From assembly GCA_008638375.1 (NCBI GenBank), contig CM018051.1:34259740-34323739 (forward strand): a DNA stretch of 64,000 nucleotides, read 5' to 3'. Shown here piece by piece: positions 32,782-45,663 of the stretch. Positions within the stretch are counted from its first letter, which is position 1; every line of letters starts with the position of its first letter. Source of the stretch: Nyssa sinensis. Its lineage: Eukaryota > Streptophyta > Magnoliopsida > Cornales > Nyssaceae. The notes under the pieces are model-generated. The model had not been told where the DNA came from, did no database searches, and saw only the letters and a program-made list of their open reading frames with translations. Position numbers and translations under genes: made by a program.

Positions 32782-34784
32782 TTTCAGCCTAATGGCGAGT
32801 CCTCACAGTTTTGTTTTTATGAACCCTAATTCCAAAAGACACCATAAAAGGGAAAGGCATCGTCTACACTTATATCCTTCAAGCTTATAGAGCTTATTAA
32901 TAATGTATAATAAAGCTGCAACGAACGTAATACTTGTATATGCTAAAACTGCCATACAATCATAGCTAATAAACATATCATCTTGCCTAAAAGGCACTAT
33001 GTTAAGGCATTACTAAGATCTCTACAACCAAACTACTGCCTCAATTACGAAGACCAACAGTGTATTCTTGACATCACTTAGAAATCAAATAAATCAATTA
33101 ACTATAGTCCGATGAGCAAGCATTAAGTCGCTCTTATAGTATGACCATCCATACGAACAAAGCTCTAAGCTGTTATAATAATTTGACAATCCATATGAGC
33201 AAAGTACTAAGTTGCTCTAATAATTTGACCATCAATAAAAGCTGCAAAAACAATCAAATACACATCCCAGTACATTTCATAATCTCAACTGTGCTCTAAT
33301 AGGAAATTTCACAAAAATATATTTTCCCCCATTAATCCAATAGCAAGAATCAAAACTAAAGGATGCCCCTATCAATCAATCAATAGTTTAGGACCGTGCT
33401 AACAAGATCACTTATAGATTTCTCAAAACAAAACGAGAAATTGCTTAAGGCAATCTCTGTGGAACTCAAATCCAAGCATAGTCTACATCACCCATGTCCT
33501 GCTCAATACAGGACAACCACCTCCAAGTGGTGACAACTAATTCCATATATGTCAGCAAGTACACAAAAGATCAAAATACTTTCTCTAAACCGTTTGTGGC
33601 TTCCTTGATCATCTTGAAGCCAATTGCTCGATGAAATCTAGGTTCCACTAACTTGGCGATGGCTTTAGGTCACAAATGAACACTTGAGCAAGCATACTTT
33701 GTGGTCTTTGGACTTCTTACTAGTTCATCAATCTTACACAAAAGGAGATCAACCATTCTCCAATTGTGATTATTTTCTAATTTTGCTCAACTTATCACTC
33801 ATAGTAGTCATTTATACATCCATTACCATAGAAAATCTTTGCCTTTACATAAAAAATAATATTCATTTAAACATGTGGAGCCATAGCTAAAATTTATCCC
33901 TTCAATCTCACAAAAACGATGAAAAAGTATTTTACATTTGCTTAACTAAGGATCTTAAGAATCTTACTTTAGTGGTACAATTCCAACTAATGGTACAATC
34001 CCATTAGGCGGCAAGTCACTCCCACTATCCAAAACATCATCGGCGATTACAGAATTAGATAACAATTCTCCACCCTCGTCGAGAGATGGTATGACTTCCA
34101 TAGATTCCATTAACTCACATAGTTAAAGATTCTTTATAACTTTCACATTGCACAAGTTATTCCTTAATTTGGGGTGTTCAATTACGAATCCAATGGCCCT
34201 TTAAACTTTCAAAAAGAATATTTTAAAAAATAACATTTTTAAAAATTAGGGCCAAGTTTTCACAAAAATATTAAATAATGTGAACAAATCATATAAACCC
34301 CAAAAGGTGATAAGCCCTTAAAATTAGGTTTTTCACCATTCTCAAGCTTAAAGGAATAGACTTTTAGGCCACTTAGTTAAGGATATAGGCGGCACAAAAC
34401 ATATTTGCACCATTATCGACTTAACTTTATTTAACAAAATCCAATTTCCTCATTTTTCTCACATAATTGTCTTAAACTAATCAAACAAGTAGTCTCACTT
34501 ACAATTAGTGTAAAGAATTTCTAAATTCTTCATTCTCGATACTCAACCTCTTGACAAATGCTTAAAGCAACTTATAGTTATAGCAATACCCAAAGCAACT
34601 AATGCTTGAGTTAGGTGAGTAATTATAGCAAGAGTAACAAAATAAGAAAACAAGAGTTTCTGCTTGTGCCCAATTTTCATAACATTATAAGTTCGCATAT
34701 GCTATTAGGACTTACTTTGATGTATAAAGAGCAGGTCTACCTTACAAAAAAGGTTTCTTATGGGCCTTTTCAATCAAATAGGGT
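32782..34784. other. Internal region of the old LTR element, middle part
   Basis: AT-rich. It has short dispersed phrases such as the repeated ATGAGCAAAG(C/T)... near 33160-33230. No gene was recognised. Confidence 0.5.
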
Positions 34785-34789
34785 TTACA

Positions 34790-37370
34790 TGTCATTCCCC
34801 GAATTTCCACAAACCCAGGGAGTGAGTGAAATAAACAAAAGGGAATAATAAAGGACAATTTCATGCATTTCAACACTAACCCAATTCATGTTCTGATACT
34901 AATCCATAAAGTTTTGCCCGTTGTTTTATAACATACAAATACACATGTATAGTTTAGGGCTTATGCCCTTGTACAACATCAAAATATGCCCCAAAGGGCC
35001 AAAATCCTCCATGATCCACATCTCTTGTGCTCTCCAAGACTTCCTTAAGTCTCAAGTATCAAGGGCATCATCTGTAATATGATATCTCACGAATGGGTCA
35101 GCTCAACTGCTGGTATAACATAATACTAATGCAAGAAATAAGATTAAGGTGTGGTATGTGCAAAGTGTACATTTATAATCTAGATACTTTCCAGTTCATT
35201 AATATGATGCAATGAAAATATGCATGACATACCCATGCACTCTATGCCATACCCATGTCTCGTTTACAGACCGCATCCGTTGGATCTGAGTACCACTCCC
35301 GTTTACGGGCCTCCCCCCGTTGGATCTGGGCACTAATGCAATGGCCAATTTTAGGTTTTTCACCACAGGATCTACACCCTCATAATGCATAGCACCACGT
35401 GCTCAACCCACACTATGTTTCCAAAGGATTCACCATATGCCAATATGCTTTGATTACACCACACAATAATATAAACTCAATGAAGCATGCTTTAAATAAG
35501 GCATCATACTCGAAGCAACAATAACATTTAAATCACAAAACTTATTCCACATGAATACATTTATCATACAGTTAATTTAAACACATGGTCACGGTTCACG
35601 TTCATCACTTTACTAAATTCTCAAAGAATGCAAGAAACACACAAGCATGTAAACAACCAACCCTAGGTTATCAAGCAAACATATTCCAAATAATTCTCCA
35701 ACAGTTAAGCATATAAATCATTCAATTTACTTATAAAATATTCCTAAACTTAACCCTATTTCTTACTTAGCAAAACATCATACCTAGAAGGATTTTTCTC
35801 AACCCTTGGGAGTCGTCCCCACTGTGTAGTCAAACCAAACAGTGAGAATATGAAAGGTCAAACCGCCTTCTCCTTTCCTTTCAGTGTTCCTAAAAGCATG
35901 AAATATAACTCAGTCTATTGTTTACTTGAATTATGCTATTCATCAAATTCTATGCTTTTATTTCATGATTTTTTATTTTACTAAAATAGACTCTACCATT
36001 GAGTCCGGAATGTCAAAGAAATTCGGTTTAGGCTTTCGCGGAATTCAATTTGGGCATTTGTGCTAAAAAGGGCAAAACGGTTATTTTATACTTTTACGGG
36101 TTCTTACTTCTCAAGACCTCTTTTCACAACTCAGACTCCACCGCTGAGTCTGGAATGTTCGAAATAATAAAAATTCACTATTTTTTTACTTTAATCGAAA
36201 TTCGTTTGAATGCTTTTTAACTCAATGGCATTTTCGTAATTTTGCTTTATTTTTAAATTAATTAATTAAATTAATATTTTATTGGGGAGTCATTTCGTAA
36301 TTAACCATAAATTCTGGGCCTGAATTTAATTTCCAAGACTTTTGGGTTAAATCAAAATTTTTTATTTTTACTATTCTAAATCAGAATAGCCAAACAGTGG
36401 ATAATCCTCAAAATTGGGATAAGATATCCCTATCCCCAAATCAATTTCTAATTAAATTTCTTAAGCCCTTAGCCAAACACCCCAATTTCCCACTGAAGTT
36501 ATAAACCAAAACGACACCACTTCAGGGTATCCGATACGTGCGGGTGGGTCGGATCTAACCCGGCCCGAACTGATCCGAACCCGAAACCCTGAACAGTCTT
36601 TCTTCTCCCCCGACTTTTCGGTAAGGTTCCGGTGGATCTCCGGCACTGGCGACTCTTTTCTGGTCAAATTCTACTATTTTTCAAATGCCATTTTCTTCCA
36701 TTTCTCTTGTAGGTTTCATTTCTAGTGTTTGTTTCCCTTTTAATTCATCAGAACCCTTCGAACAAAGGGATTTTCAATGGAACCCAGTTTTCCAGTGAGC
36801 CCTATTTCTCCTTGTTTTCCTAATAGTCTTGACCCAAATCTTGTTCTAATATTTTTTTGCACCTAAGAGGAGTGTTTCCCTCCCATCTAAACAAAGTTTG
36901 AAGCAAAAATCCATGGAACCCGAATTATTCCCTAAAACCTGCAACTCTACTTTTCTCACTTGTTCTTGGACCATTTTGATTGATTCTTTTTGCAATAAAC
37001 TTCCTTTTACATGCTTTACAAGATCCTACAATTATATTTACCATTCAGGCTTTATAAATTTAAAAACAGAAACCACTAGACTTACCTATTTTTCTAATTT
37101 CTCTCTTGGTGCAGCTTCTTTCCTCCATTCTGTCTCGACCTTTTGGATCTCCCTACGGTTCTCTTTGTTTCTCCAAAATGGTCACAGTCTCTCCACCACT
37201 CCTTTCCTTTTGACCTTCTACCCAACGCATATATCTATATACACACGCATCACACAATACTACCTGCCTCACCCACGGTTTCCCCTCTTGGTTCTCCCCC
37301 TTTCTGACTTTCTTACTAATTTCCTTCTTTTCTTTACTGACTTGCATTTAATGTTGCTTGCATTTTGGTT

Positions 37371-37412
<42 letters not shown>

Positions 37413-37725
37413 TATATTACACATACACACACACACCAACACCCCCACTTGCTAGCCTCATCGTAGCACACACACACACACGCAGCCCACACACAACTGT
37501 ATGCTGCATTCTCTTTTCTTTTCTTTTTAATTTATTTCTTGTACTTTATATGTGAATACATGTATACATATATCAAATAATACAATGCACATATATATAT
37601 ACATATACAATACATCGCTCATACACATTATTATACTTAGTTATTACATGTCTATATACTCATTTACACACATGCACACACATTCATTAAATGAAAAATT
37701 TATTTCAAAAATTCTGATCTCTACA
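34790..37725. mobile_element. Solo LTR, family A copy 3 (2936 bp, target duplication TTACA)
   Basis: It starts TGTCATTCCCCGAATTTCC and ends GATCTCTACA, opposite in orientation to copies 1, 2 and 6. TTACA lies at 34785-34789 and 37726-37730. Contents are the family core (35080-35430), hairpin modules near 35990 and 36127, and (TA)n and (CA)n tracts (37376-37490). Confidence 0.9.
37376..37407. repeat. (TA)n microsatellite
   Basis: TA run inside solo LTR copy 3, followed by ACACAC-rich DNA. Confidence 0.9.
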
Positions 37726-37730
37726 TTACA

Positions 37731-40624
37731 CATCAATTGACTGATGTTTGCAAGTGACCCCAATAAGTCTTGTCAAGCTAATCTAGCCATCTAATCTAGC
37801 TCAACGTGTTCATGTTATTGCTTAAAAAATAACATCATGGAAAGTCATAAAAAGATAAGTCCAAAACTATCAATTAATCCAATGAGACAGAGCCACTATC
37901 ATACTCATATGACGAAACTACTTCCAACGGTAGATCAAACTAGTCAATCTACAATGAACTATTATTCACAAAGAATAAATAGTTCCATTCAGTCGCAAAG
38001 ACGGAAAATTAAAAGATGAGAAAATGATAAAAAAAATTCAATTAGATAAGAGATGGACCAAACGACTGGTCAAACACCAATATCCAATTATTTTATCAAA
38101 AGGCCATATGTTGCTCAAAGGAATTAATCAACTCACCTTTGTGGCAATTAGTTCTTATGCTACCACTTGTGTATAATGTACAAAACATTATGAGTATTGT
38201 AAAGTTGCACTTTCTATGCGCTATTTCATGCCTTTTACTCAATCTTCTCTATTTTGAACAAAATGGTCAACTTTGACTCAGTACAACTACGAGTAAAATG
38301 ATCCCTTTTATTCGCACTTTCTATGCACTATTTTATGTTTTTTACTCAATCTTCTCTATTTTGAATAAAATGGCCAACTTTGACTCAGTACAATTACGAG
38401 TAAAATGATCTATTTTATTCTCAAATAGTAGCTCATTCTATAATATATCTCATTATCTGTCATGCATGCCCCTATGGTACTTGACTTTCTTGCCTACTTT
38501 TGGTGCAAGTTTCTTAGCCACACCCTAATTAGCAACTCTTCCTTGTCTATAAACATAGGCCCAAAAGCCTTGTTTGACGCACCTTAGGCGACAATGTTAG
38601 TTTAAGAGTTCGCCTCTTGGCACTCTACCTTTTGTCTCGGAATGACGCACTATTTTGAAAACTATTTTTATTTAAATAAGTAGCATCATATAGAGATTTA
38701 AAAAACTTTTTAAATACAAGCCAAAGTGTTATACGGCAAGAATTTGCTACTTATCAAAGGAAAGTCTATATTTGTCATGGAACTAATTCAAAAAAATTTT
38801 CAATAAGAATTATATATATGTTACTTTACATAATAACGCACATTTAATGACTTAATTAATTATGGCAAGCTTCCATGTCTTAAGGTATTGGACTATGTTT
38901 CCGATTGGTCAATGTCTACACATATGTTATATTTGTGATATGATCATTGTAAGAATTTATGTTAGTCAAGTCGACATTCACATTCATTGAGGCTATTTCA
39001 CTACTATCATAGTGCGCATGGTGACATTTAAGCATACATTCATTATATTTTTCGGCTACCAGAAATTCAATTAAAAATATTATTCTATTTTATACAATGA
39101 GATAAAAGATTTCACTAAGCTCATAATCATCTCCCATTTATATAAATAGAAGTATATTTTTAAATAATTTTGAGCAAAGTAATTTTAAATTAAAATAAAT
39201 TTAATTCATCCACAATGATTCTGAATTATAATAAATTTAATTCATCCACATAATAATAATAATCAATGCGCATGTTCAAAAGCGCGTAGACTCTACTTGA
39301 GTCCAATTGGTATTCTAGTATATCATGCCAAGATAATTTATAGACATGAGTTTGTAGGAAAAACACATCCTTTTACAAGGCTTCATCATAAATACAATCT
39401 TTTCAAAATTTATTACATTGTAGAATAAACCTATTACGTCAATCTATTAAAACCAATAAAATAAATGGGGATGCCGCGCCAATATCTCATGTATCACAAA
39501 ATTAACCTTATTATTCCATACATCACAACAACACGTGTACTAGAATATCAATTAAATAAACCAATCCAATCACAACATACATCCACATGTATAAAAATAT
39601 AATGGGTCTTGATGGATGACTTTACCACAACTCACCACAATGGGAGTGGATATTTGGGTCTCACATTTAAAGGGATCAACAATATGTAACAAGAATTATC
39701 CATATGATAGTTAAAAAAATAATAATCCACTCATGACCAAAAAATATGATCCATACACAATGTAATTGTTCTTAATTTCCAGAGTCTTTACAAGAATTGT
39801 TCACATTTAAAATAAATTTTTAATCAATTTTTGGGATAAAAAAACTAATTTTTAAAGCCCAAAAAATATCAAGATTAGGTAAAAAATTCACCAAAAAATA
39901 ATTTGGACCCCTAACAATATACTAAATACTGATATGTAATTTTAATCACAAATATAGCTTTCTGAATTTTTTGAAAAAGTATTTAAACACATTTTTGCCA
40001 CTTTTTGTGATAAAAATTAATTTAAACCAATTTTTAGAAGCCAAAAAATTACAAAATATACATTAGGGGGTCACAAATTCAATGAGTGAGGCACACTTTC
40101 AGAAGGTGTAAAAAAATAGGCACCGAAAGATGATGCACGCACTCCCACGCACCCCGTCTAAAGTGGGGGTTGCATTCCTCTACAATTCATCTTCTCCAAA
40201 AACAAGGCTAGGTCATGGTTGCTACCAAACTTTAGGACCTTATATACCATTAATTTTTTTACAAAATATTATATACCATATCTCATTGGAAAGCTCTTAG
40301 AACAAAGAACATATCGATATAAATTTTATGCACAATAATCGAGATTTTATAAATCGTATTAAAACCTAAAGATTCAAATTAAAGTTGTGTTTTCTTGAAA
40401 AATCAAAATGTTAAATTCAAATCTCTCCCAAATTCGATGGTAAATCGTCATGAAATTTTAAGGGCTACCTATTGGTGTTATAAAGAACACATCTACCGTA
40501 GCAGATTTTTTAAAAGGTGTTCATATAATAATCTTTTGAAAATCAGCCATGTGAGTTTAATGCATGATTTTCTCACAATAAATATACATGCATACAACAC
40601 ATATATTAGCAAACACAAGCCCAT
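37731..40624. other. Internal region of the old LTR element, right part
   Basis: AT-rich and noncoding, with one tandem duplication (38207-38420). No domain was recognised up to the primer site. Confidence 0.5.
38207..38420. repeat. 107-bp tandem duplication
   Basis: GCACTTTCTATGC starts at 38207 and again at 38314. The two units differ by a handful of substitutions. Confidence 0.88.
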
Positions 40625-40637
40625 GACTCTGATACCA
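40625..40637 (-). other. Primer binding site of the old LTR element
   Basis: Minus strand TGGTATCAGAGTC, one mismatch from the initiator-Met complement. Confidence 0.8.
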
Positions 40638-40638
40638 A

Positions 40639-41151
40639 TGAGGAAAACACATAAAAACAAAACAGGTGTTAATCACATTACCTCTTTGGATTAAGAACAG
40701 CGGAAGCAGAAGCAGAAGAGGCGACTTGTATTACGAGCTTTCTTGAAATACTAGGAAGATCCTTGAAACGCTGCAAGAGATCCTCCTCATTAAATAAAAC
40801 GACTACAACATTAAAACACCTATATCTTTTCACGATCCAAGACTAAGGGTACTATGATGGTTACCCTAGAAGAATCTCAGAGAGAGCGTCACTCAAAACT
40901 TTACGTTAATAATTTGGGAGACTACACATGGATGGATTCCTTATGCTTAACCAATGTGTATAGGTTTATATCCCATGACCACAACTAATGGGAAAACCCA
41001 TAAGACTTACATGAAAATATCTAAGTTGGTCAAACCAACCTGAATTTATAAGAGTTTTAACCACATATAAACTCTTATCTTAATTATCACGATTCGCACA
41101 AATCTTATAGATGTCAAATGGACTCGGGTCCACATGACCCAATGTCCAACA
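40639..41151 (-). repeat. 5' LTR of the old LTR element
   Basis: 513 bp. On the minus strand it begins TGTTGGACATTGGG and ends TTTTCCTCA. Confidence 0.87.
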
Positions 41152-41156
41152 CCTAT

Positions 41157-42170
41157 AATTTGCAACAGTTGTTTTATAAAGTTTTAACTTTTGAGAATGG
41201 TTAGCCAAACAAACTATAATTTACATGTTCAAATTTATGAAGGCTTTCTAATAGGCCGAGTGTACTACTTTGCATTAGTTTTTGTAGTCATTGGTTTAAT
41301 GGAATGCATCCAAAAAGATATTTATTTATGAGATCACTAAAATAGTACCTTCTAAAATATTGAAAACATATGGAGCACTGTCCCAACTTTATTTGAGTTC
41401 TTGCTAGTCAACGGTGGAATTGGTCTCCTGGATTAGTCAGTCCGAAGAATCGGAAACTGAGTTATCAAAAAACAAATAGTTTTAAGTGTTTTCAAAACCG
41501 TTTTTTTTGGAAGACATTATTTCATTGTCTTGATTTGTGAGTGGATGTTGTTGTCCAAAAATGTCTTAAAATGGAGACGTGGCTAAAATTTTCTCATTTT
41601 TAGGGTTTTCTTTTTTAATTTATAATTTATGCTAAATCTCAATTAACATTTATTTTAATTGAGATGTTTATTGGACTGAAAGTATTTTAAACTTTTCTTT
41701 CTTACTGTTTTACTTGCCAAACTAATTTCTTTTCACTTTTAGGTATGAGCTAGATCGTTCAACATCAACTACTCAACTATAAGTCTATATCAAATCAACA
41801 AAAAAAAAAAAAATGATCAAAGTTATCATAACCAAACCAATGGTTAAGAAGCTATTTTCCACAAAAGGTTATTGGTTCAATCCTCCATCCCATCTTTATA
41901 TATATATATATATATATAGCATTCTGCTACAATAAATAAAGGGGATAATTGGTAATAATTCTCTTACATGAACTTTATGGGAGCGTGAATACAATGTGAA
42001 AGTTCTATCACTGGTAAACTCACATGTGTATTTTGGGATCAGGTCCCTTGTTGATGAGTTGTCACAAATTTATTTTCTCATATGACTATTTTAACCTCTC
42101 GAGAAGCTCTCACCTAGATTCAACCGCTACTCCTTCCAGAAAATTATACCACTCGGATCTAATAAAGAAA

Positions 42171-42227
<57 letters not shown>

Positions 42228-42346
42228 GATGCCAAGGTTGTATGTGATTTTCTCTTCAATTTTCTCTCAAACCAAATAGATCTCAAGCATCTCCACATCG
42301 TCGATCTACCGATTATCGCCATCACAGAAGATTTGGAGGTTGATTT
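41157..42346. other. Intergenic DNA between LTR insertions
   Basis: It contains a B-box-like GGTTCAATCC at 41874, (TA)n at 41898-41919 and (CT)n at 42174-42224. The pyrimidine-rich DNA after the CT run looks like plant 5' UTR sequence, but no convincing coding frame follows, even when the insertions at 42347 and 45116 are mentally removed. Confidence 0.4.
42174..42224. repeat. (CT)n microsatellite
   Basis: About 25 CT units. Confidence 0.95.
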
Positions 42347-45060
42347 TGTAATAACCCGTATTTTTACTAAGGCTTAACACTTTATGTATTCGAATGAAAT
42401 TAGTTTTATGAACTTATTGAAAATTAAATTGGATATTAATAGTGATACGATTTAATATAAAAATATTAATAAGGTTATATAATTGAATTAAATAATTCAA
42501 GTTGGAGCTAAGTTAAAATATAAATAAATATGTATAATAATAAAAATTTAATTTATTATAAATTCATGACCATAGCAAACCCTGACCTCTATTTTACGTA
42601 TCTCAAATTCTAGAGAGAAAGACTATACTACGAAGGATTAAAACAAATTAATTTTGGAAGAAGGCATTAATGGAGGTAAGTTTATGATTTTATCAAATTA
42701 GTATGACTATTTTATTGTTCTGATTTAGTAAGAAAATTTATGAATTAATTAATAATTTTTGAAATTATAATTTCTCGTAATAAAAAGGATCATAGAACAA
42801 TCAAGTTAGGGTTCGATTTTGAGTATAAATTTGATGATCTTTAAATAAATTGAAAATGTAGTTTTATTACCCATGAAATAAGGTTTAATTCGATATATAA
42901 TATGCCTAATATGGGGATGCTTTAAAGAGATATAAAGGATCAAAGTTTTGGAAGAAAAAATTGTAACTGCAAGCTTTGGGTTGAGTTTTCTTTTAAGTTT
43001 GAAAGATTTAATCTAATTAAACTATATGATTGGTTAGATCTCAAAAAAATGATCAAAATTCATATATAACTTGCATTATTTGGATAAAAATTGAGGAAGA
43101 AATTTCAGGTCAAAATTTGAAATAAAAACAAAAATGGTGGACTGCTCTAATTACAGAATTTGGGTGTTAAAGTTATGGAAGATGACCACTTTTTGCAGAA
43201 GACCACTCTCGGGTCAAAGTGAGTCGGGAAAGTATGACTCACCCCTAGTCTAAATTGGATGAAATAAGAATCTAAATTATAATACTTGACGACCCAACCA
43301 GGTGGTCTAGGTTCCGATCTGAAAAACTAATTATATATATTATTATTAATTTTTAATTAATAAAATCTTACTAATTTGTGAAAAAATAGTAAACGTATTT
43401 CAAAAATTATGAAACTTGGTAGGAAAATAGTATTTGATATTATGAAGCTATTGATATAGGAGGTGAGACTCAAAGTAATACGAATAATTGAGATTTCACT
43501 AATGTTCACCTTATTGTATTGATTTCATAATTATTTAAATGTGTAATGAGGTGACTTAAATTATGATTATTATTTATAAATAAATTTGATTTATTAGAAG
43601 TATTCTTGAATTAAAGATAAGACTTTTGGATGATTGGAGAACCATGTTAGTTGCATGTTTGACTGTATATTGTGATTTAAGCTTAATCGGGTAATTCTGA
43701 TAGAATTCAAGAAAAATAAAAATTAATATTTAAAAATTACATAAAAATCATGAAACATTATAAGATCATAATGTAAGTGTTTTAAAGATACTTAGGCTTA
43801 ATATGTACGCGTGACACTATATTAATTGGGGCATGTATAGTTAAGCCAGGTTTGACAAATCGAACTAATTGATTTAATATGTTATTGTAAACTATTTTAG
43901 GATTGGAATGAATTTGCAAATGACACTTCTGAAGTGCATTATGTGATTTGAGAACTTTGCTTCGAGGTAAGGGAACATACATGATATATCCAATTTTTGA
44001 ATAAATGCCAAATAAATATTTGTTTACTTCTATTCTTATAAAAATTGTTTATGCAAGTAAATGATTTCAAATTATTTTTAGTTCATAAATATGTTTTACA
44101 ATATTATGATTTCTTCATTATCGATACTTGGGTCAAGTAAAATTGATTATTTGTGAAATGTGTTCTTTACTTATTGTTAAATCCGTTCATGAAAATTATT
44201 CAGTTCATTGAAATAAATTATATTATCGATATGATCATTATCAGATATTTGAATTATTTTAGTGTGGGTGTGAGCTCTAATTGAAGTCTGTTTTGTGTCA
44301 ATAGTGGTTTACTACTTTTGGCAGTTTGTTTGTGCTGGCAGAATACTGTCGGAGTCTGGCCCCATGTTAACAGGAGTATAAATTTTGTTGACTTCCAGTA
44401 CTGGTGATGTCTGTAAGTCCCACTATGATTGGGCACCATATATGATTGTTGTGCCAAGTAATGTAAATGCTTATGCAAATTTTAAAATATTATTTGTTAC
44501 AAGACTATTTGTTAATGATTTCTAAACTGAAAAATGATATCAGTTTTCGTATTGTGAATATTGAAATGCTTTCAAGTGATATGAAACTTTATGAAATGCT
44601 TCGATTTATCAGCAATTATTTTCTAAATTAATTGTGCTATTCGCTTGACCTATTCCGGTGTATATTATGTTATGTTATCTTATTGGGCTTTTTGAGCTTT
44701 TTCCAATATTTTTTCCCACAGATGGATAGAAATCAGTTGTGATATCTTTTAGTACAAGGTGCGGTGCAATGGACAAGAATTGGAGATCAATATGGTTTCA
44801 TCTATTTGTGGTTGGAACTTATTTTAGTTAGATAGCGTCAAAACATATAGTAATTTTATCTTATGGGTTTTATTATCACTTGGACTTTTGGAGACAAATT
44901 ATTTATTATTTGTTTGTGGATCGTGAATAGTTAATTGATATTTTTTTTTAAGTTTTTGAAATAATCTGATTTACTTATTAGTATGCAAAACAATTGGAGA
45001 TAATTTTTATTACGGGTCTATTGATTTGAATGGTTTAGCTTTCAGTTTTGGGGTGTGATA
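42347..45060. mobile_element. Solo LTR, family D (2714 bp, target duplication GATTT)
   Basis: It starts TGTAATAACCCGTATTT and ends TTGGGGTGTGATA (final CA decayed to TA). GATTT lies at 42342-42346 and 45061-45065. No coding domain or internal boundary was seen. Confidence 0.85.
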
Positions 45061-45457
45061 GATTTTTTCTTTGTTGCTTCAGATCTCTTTCTCCTTCTAT
45101 TAGCCATCGAAGACTTGTCAGGCCCCGAATTTTCACAAACCCGGAGAGTGAGTGAAATGAATTTAAGAAACTGAGATAAAAGAAAATTTAATGGATTTAG
45201 TTAATTATTCATTCATTCCCTTATATTCCCCAGAATTTAAAATAAAAACTCGCTCAAATATGGTCTCCTAATGTCACTCAAATATCCCTCCCAATCAATA
45301 GTCGAAATAAGTCTAAATCATGTTCAAAAATGATCTCCAAAATAATCCCAAAGTGTCTCTAAATACACCTTAAAATAATGGCCCAAATGGGCCCCAAATG
45401 CCCTAAGACATAAGCCAAGAATAGGTCAAAAACTCTATCAAAATTTGTCTAAGGAAA

Positions 45458-45663
45458 TGGCCAAATATGACCCATAAGAGTAGCCAAACATGGCCCAATA
45501 AGGTGGCCAAATATGACCTAAAAGAGTGGCCAAACATGACCTAAGAATTGGCCAAACATAGCCCAATAGTGTGGCCAAACATGACTCAAAAGGGTGACTA
45601 AACACGGTTCAAAAAGGTAGCCAAACATGGCTCAAAAGGGTGACCAAGGACTGGTGTCAAGGA
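45458..45663. repeat. 23-bp minisatellite, about nine units
   Basis: TGGCCAAACATGACC-type units start at 45458, 45481, 45504, 45527, 45549, 45572, 45595, 45618 and 45641. The homologous part of copy 2 (about 30040-30220) has only scattered single units. Confidence 0.88.

Larger units (their letters stand above)
25643..41151 (-). mobile_element. Old LTR retroelement, 15.5 kb including nested insertions, no coding domains left
   Basis: Minus-strand LTRs at 40639-41151 (5') and 25643-26148 (3') are about 80-85% alike by eye. CCTAT lies outside both ends (25638-25642 and 41152-41156). A primer binding site (minus strand TGGTATCAGAGTC, 40625-40637) lies one base inside the 5' LTR. Removing the nested solo LTRs (27437-32776 and 34790-37725, each with one target-duplication copy) leaves about 7.2 kb. 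The internal DNA (26149-27436, 32782-34784 and 37731-40624) shows no gag-pol motif. It is either a non-autonomous large derivative or a fully decayed element. Confidence 0.85.

Noticed and set aside
36898..37455. 185-residue plus-strand open frame
   Set aside because: It lies within solo LTR copy 3 and ends in a (TA)n run. No recognisable domain.
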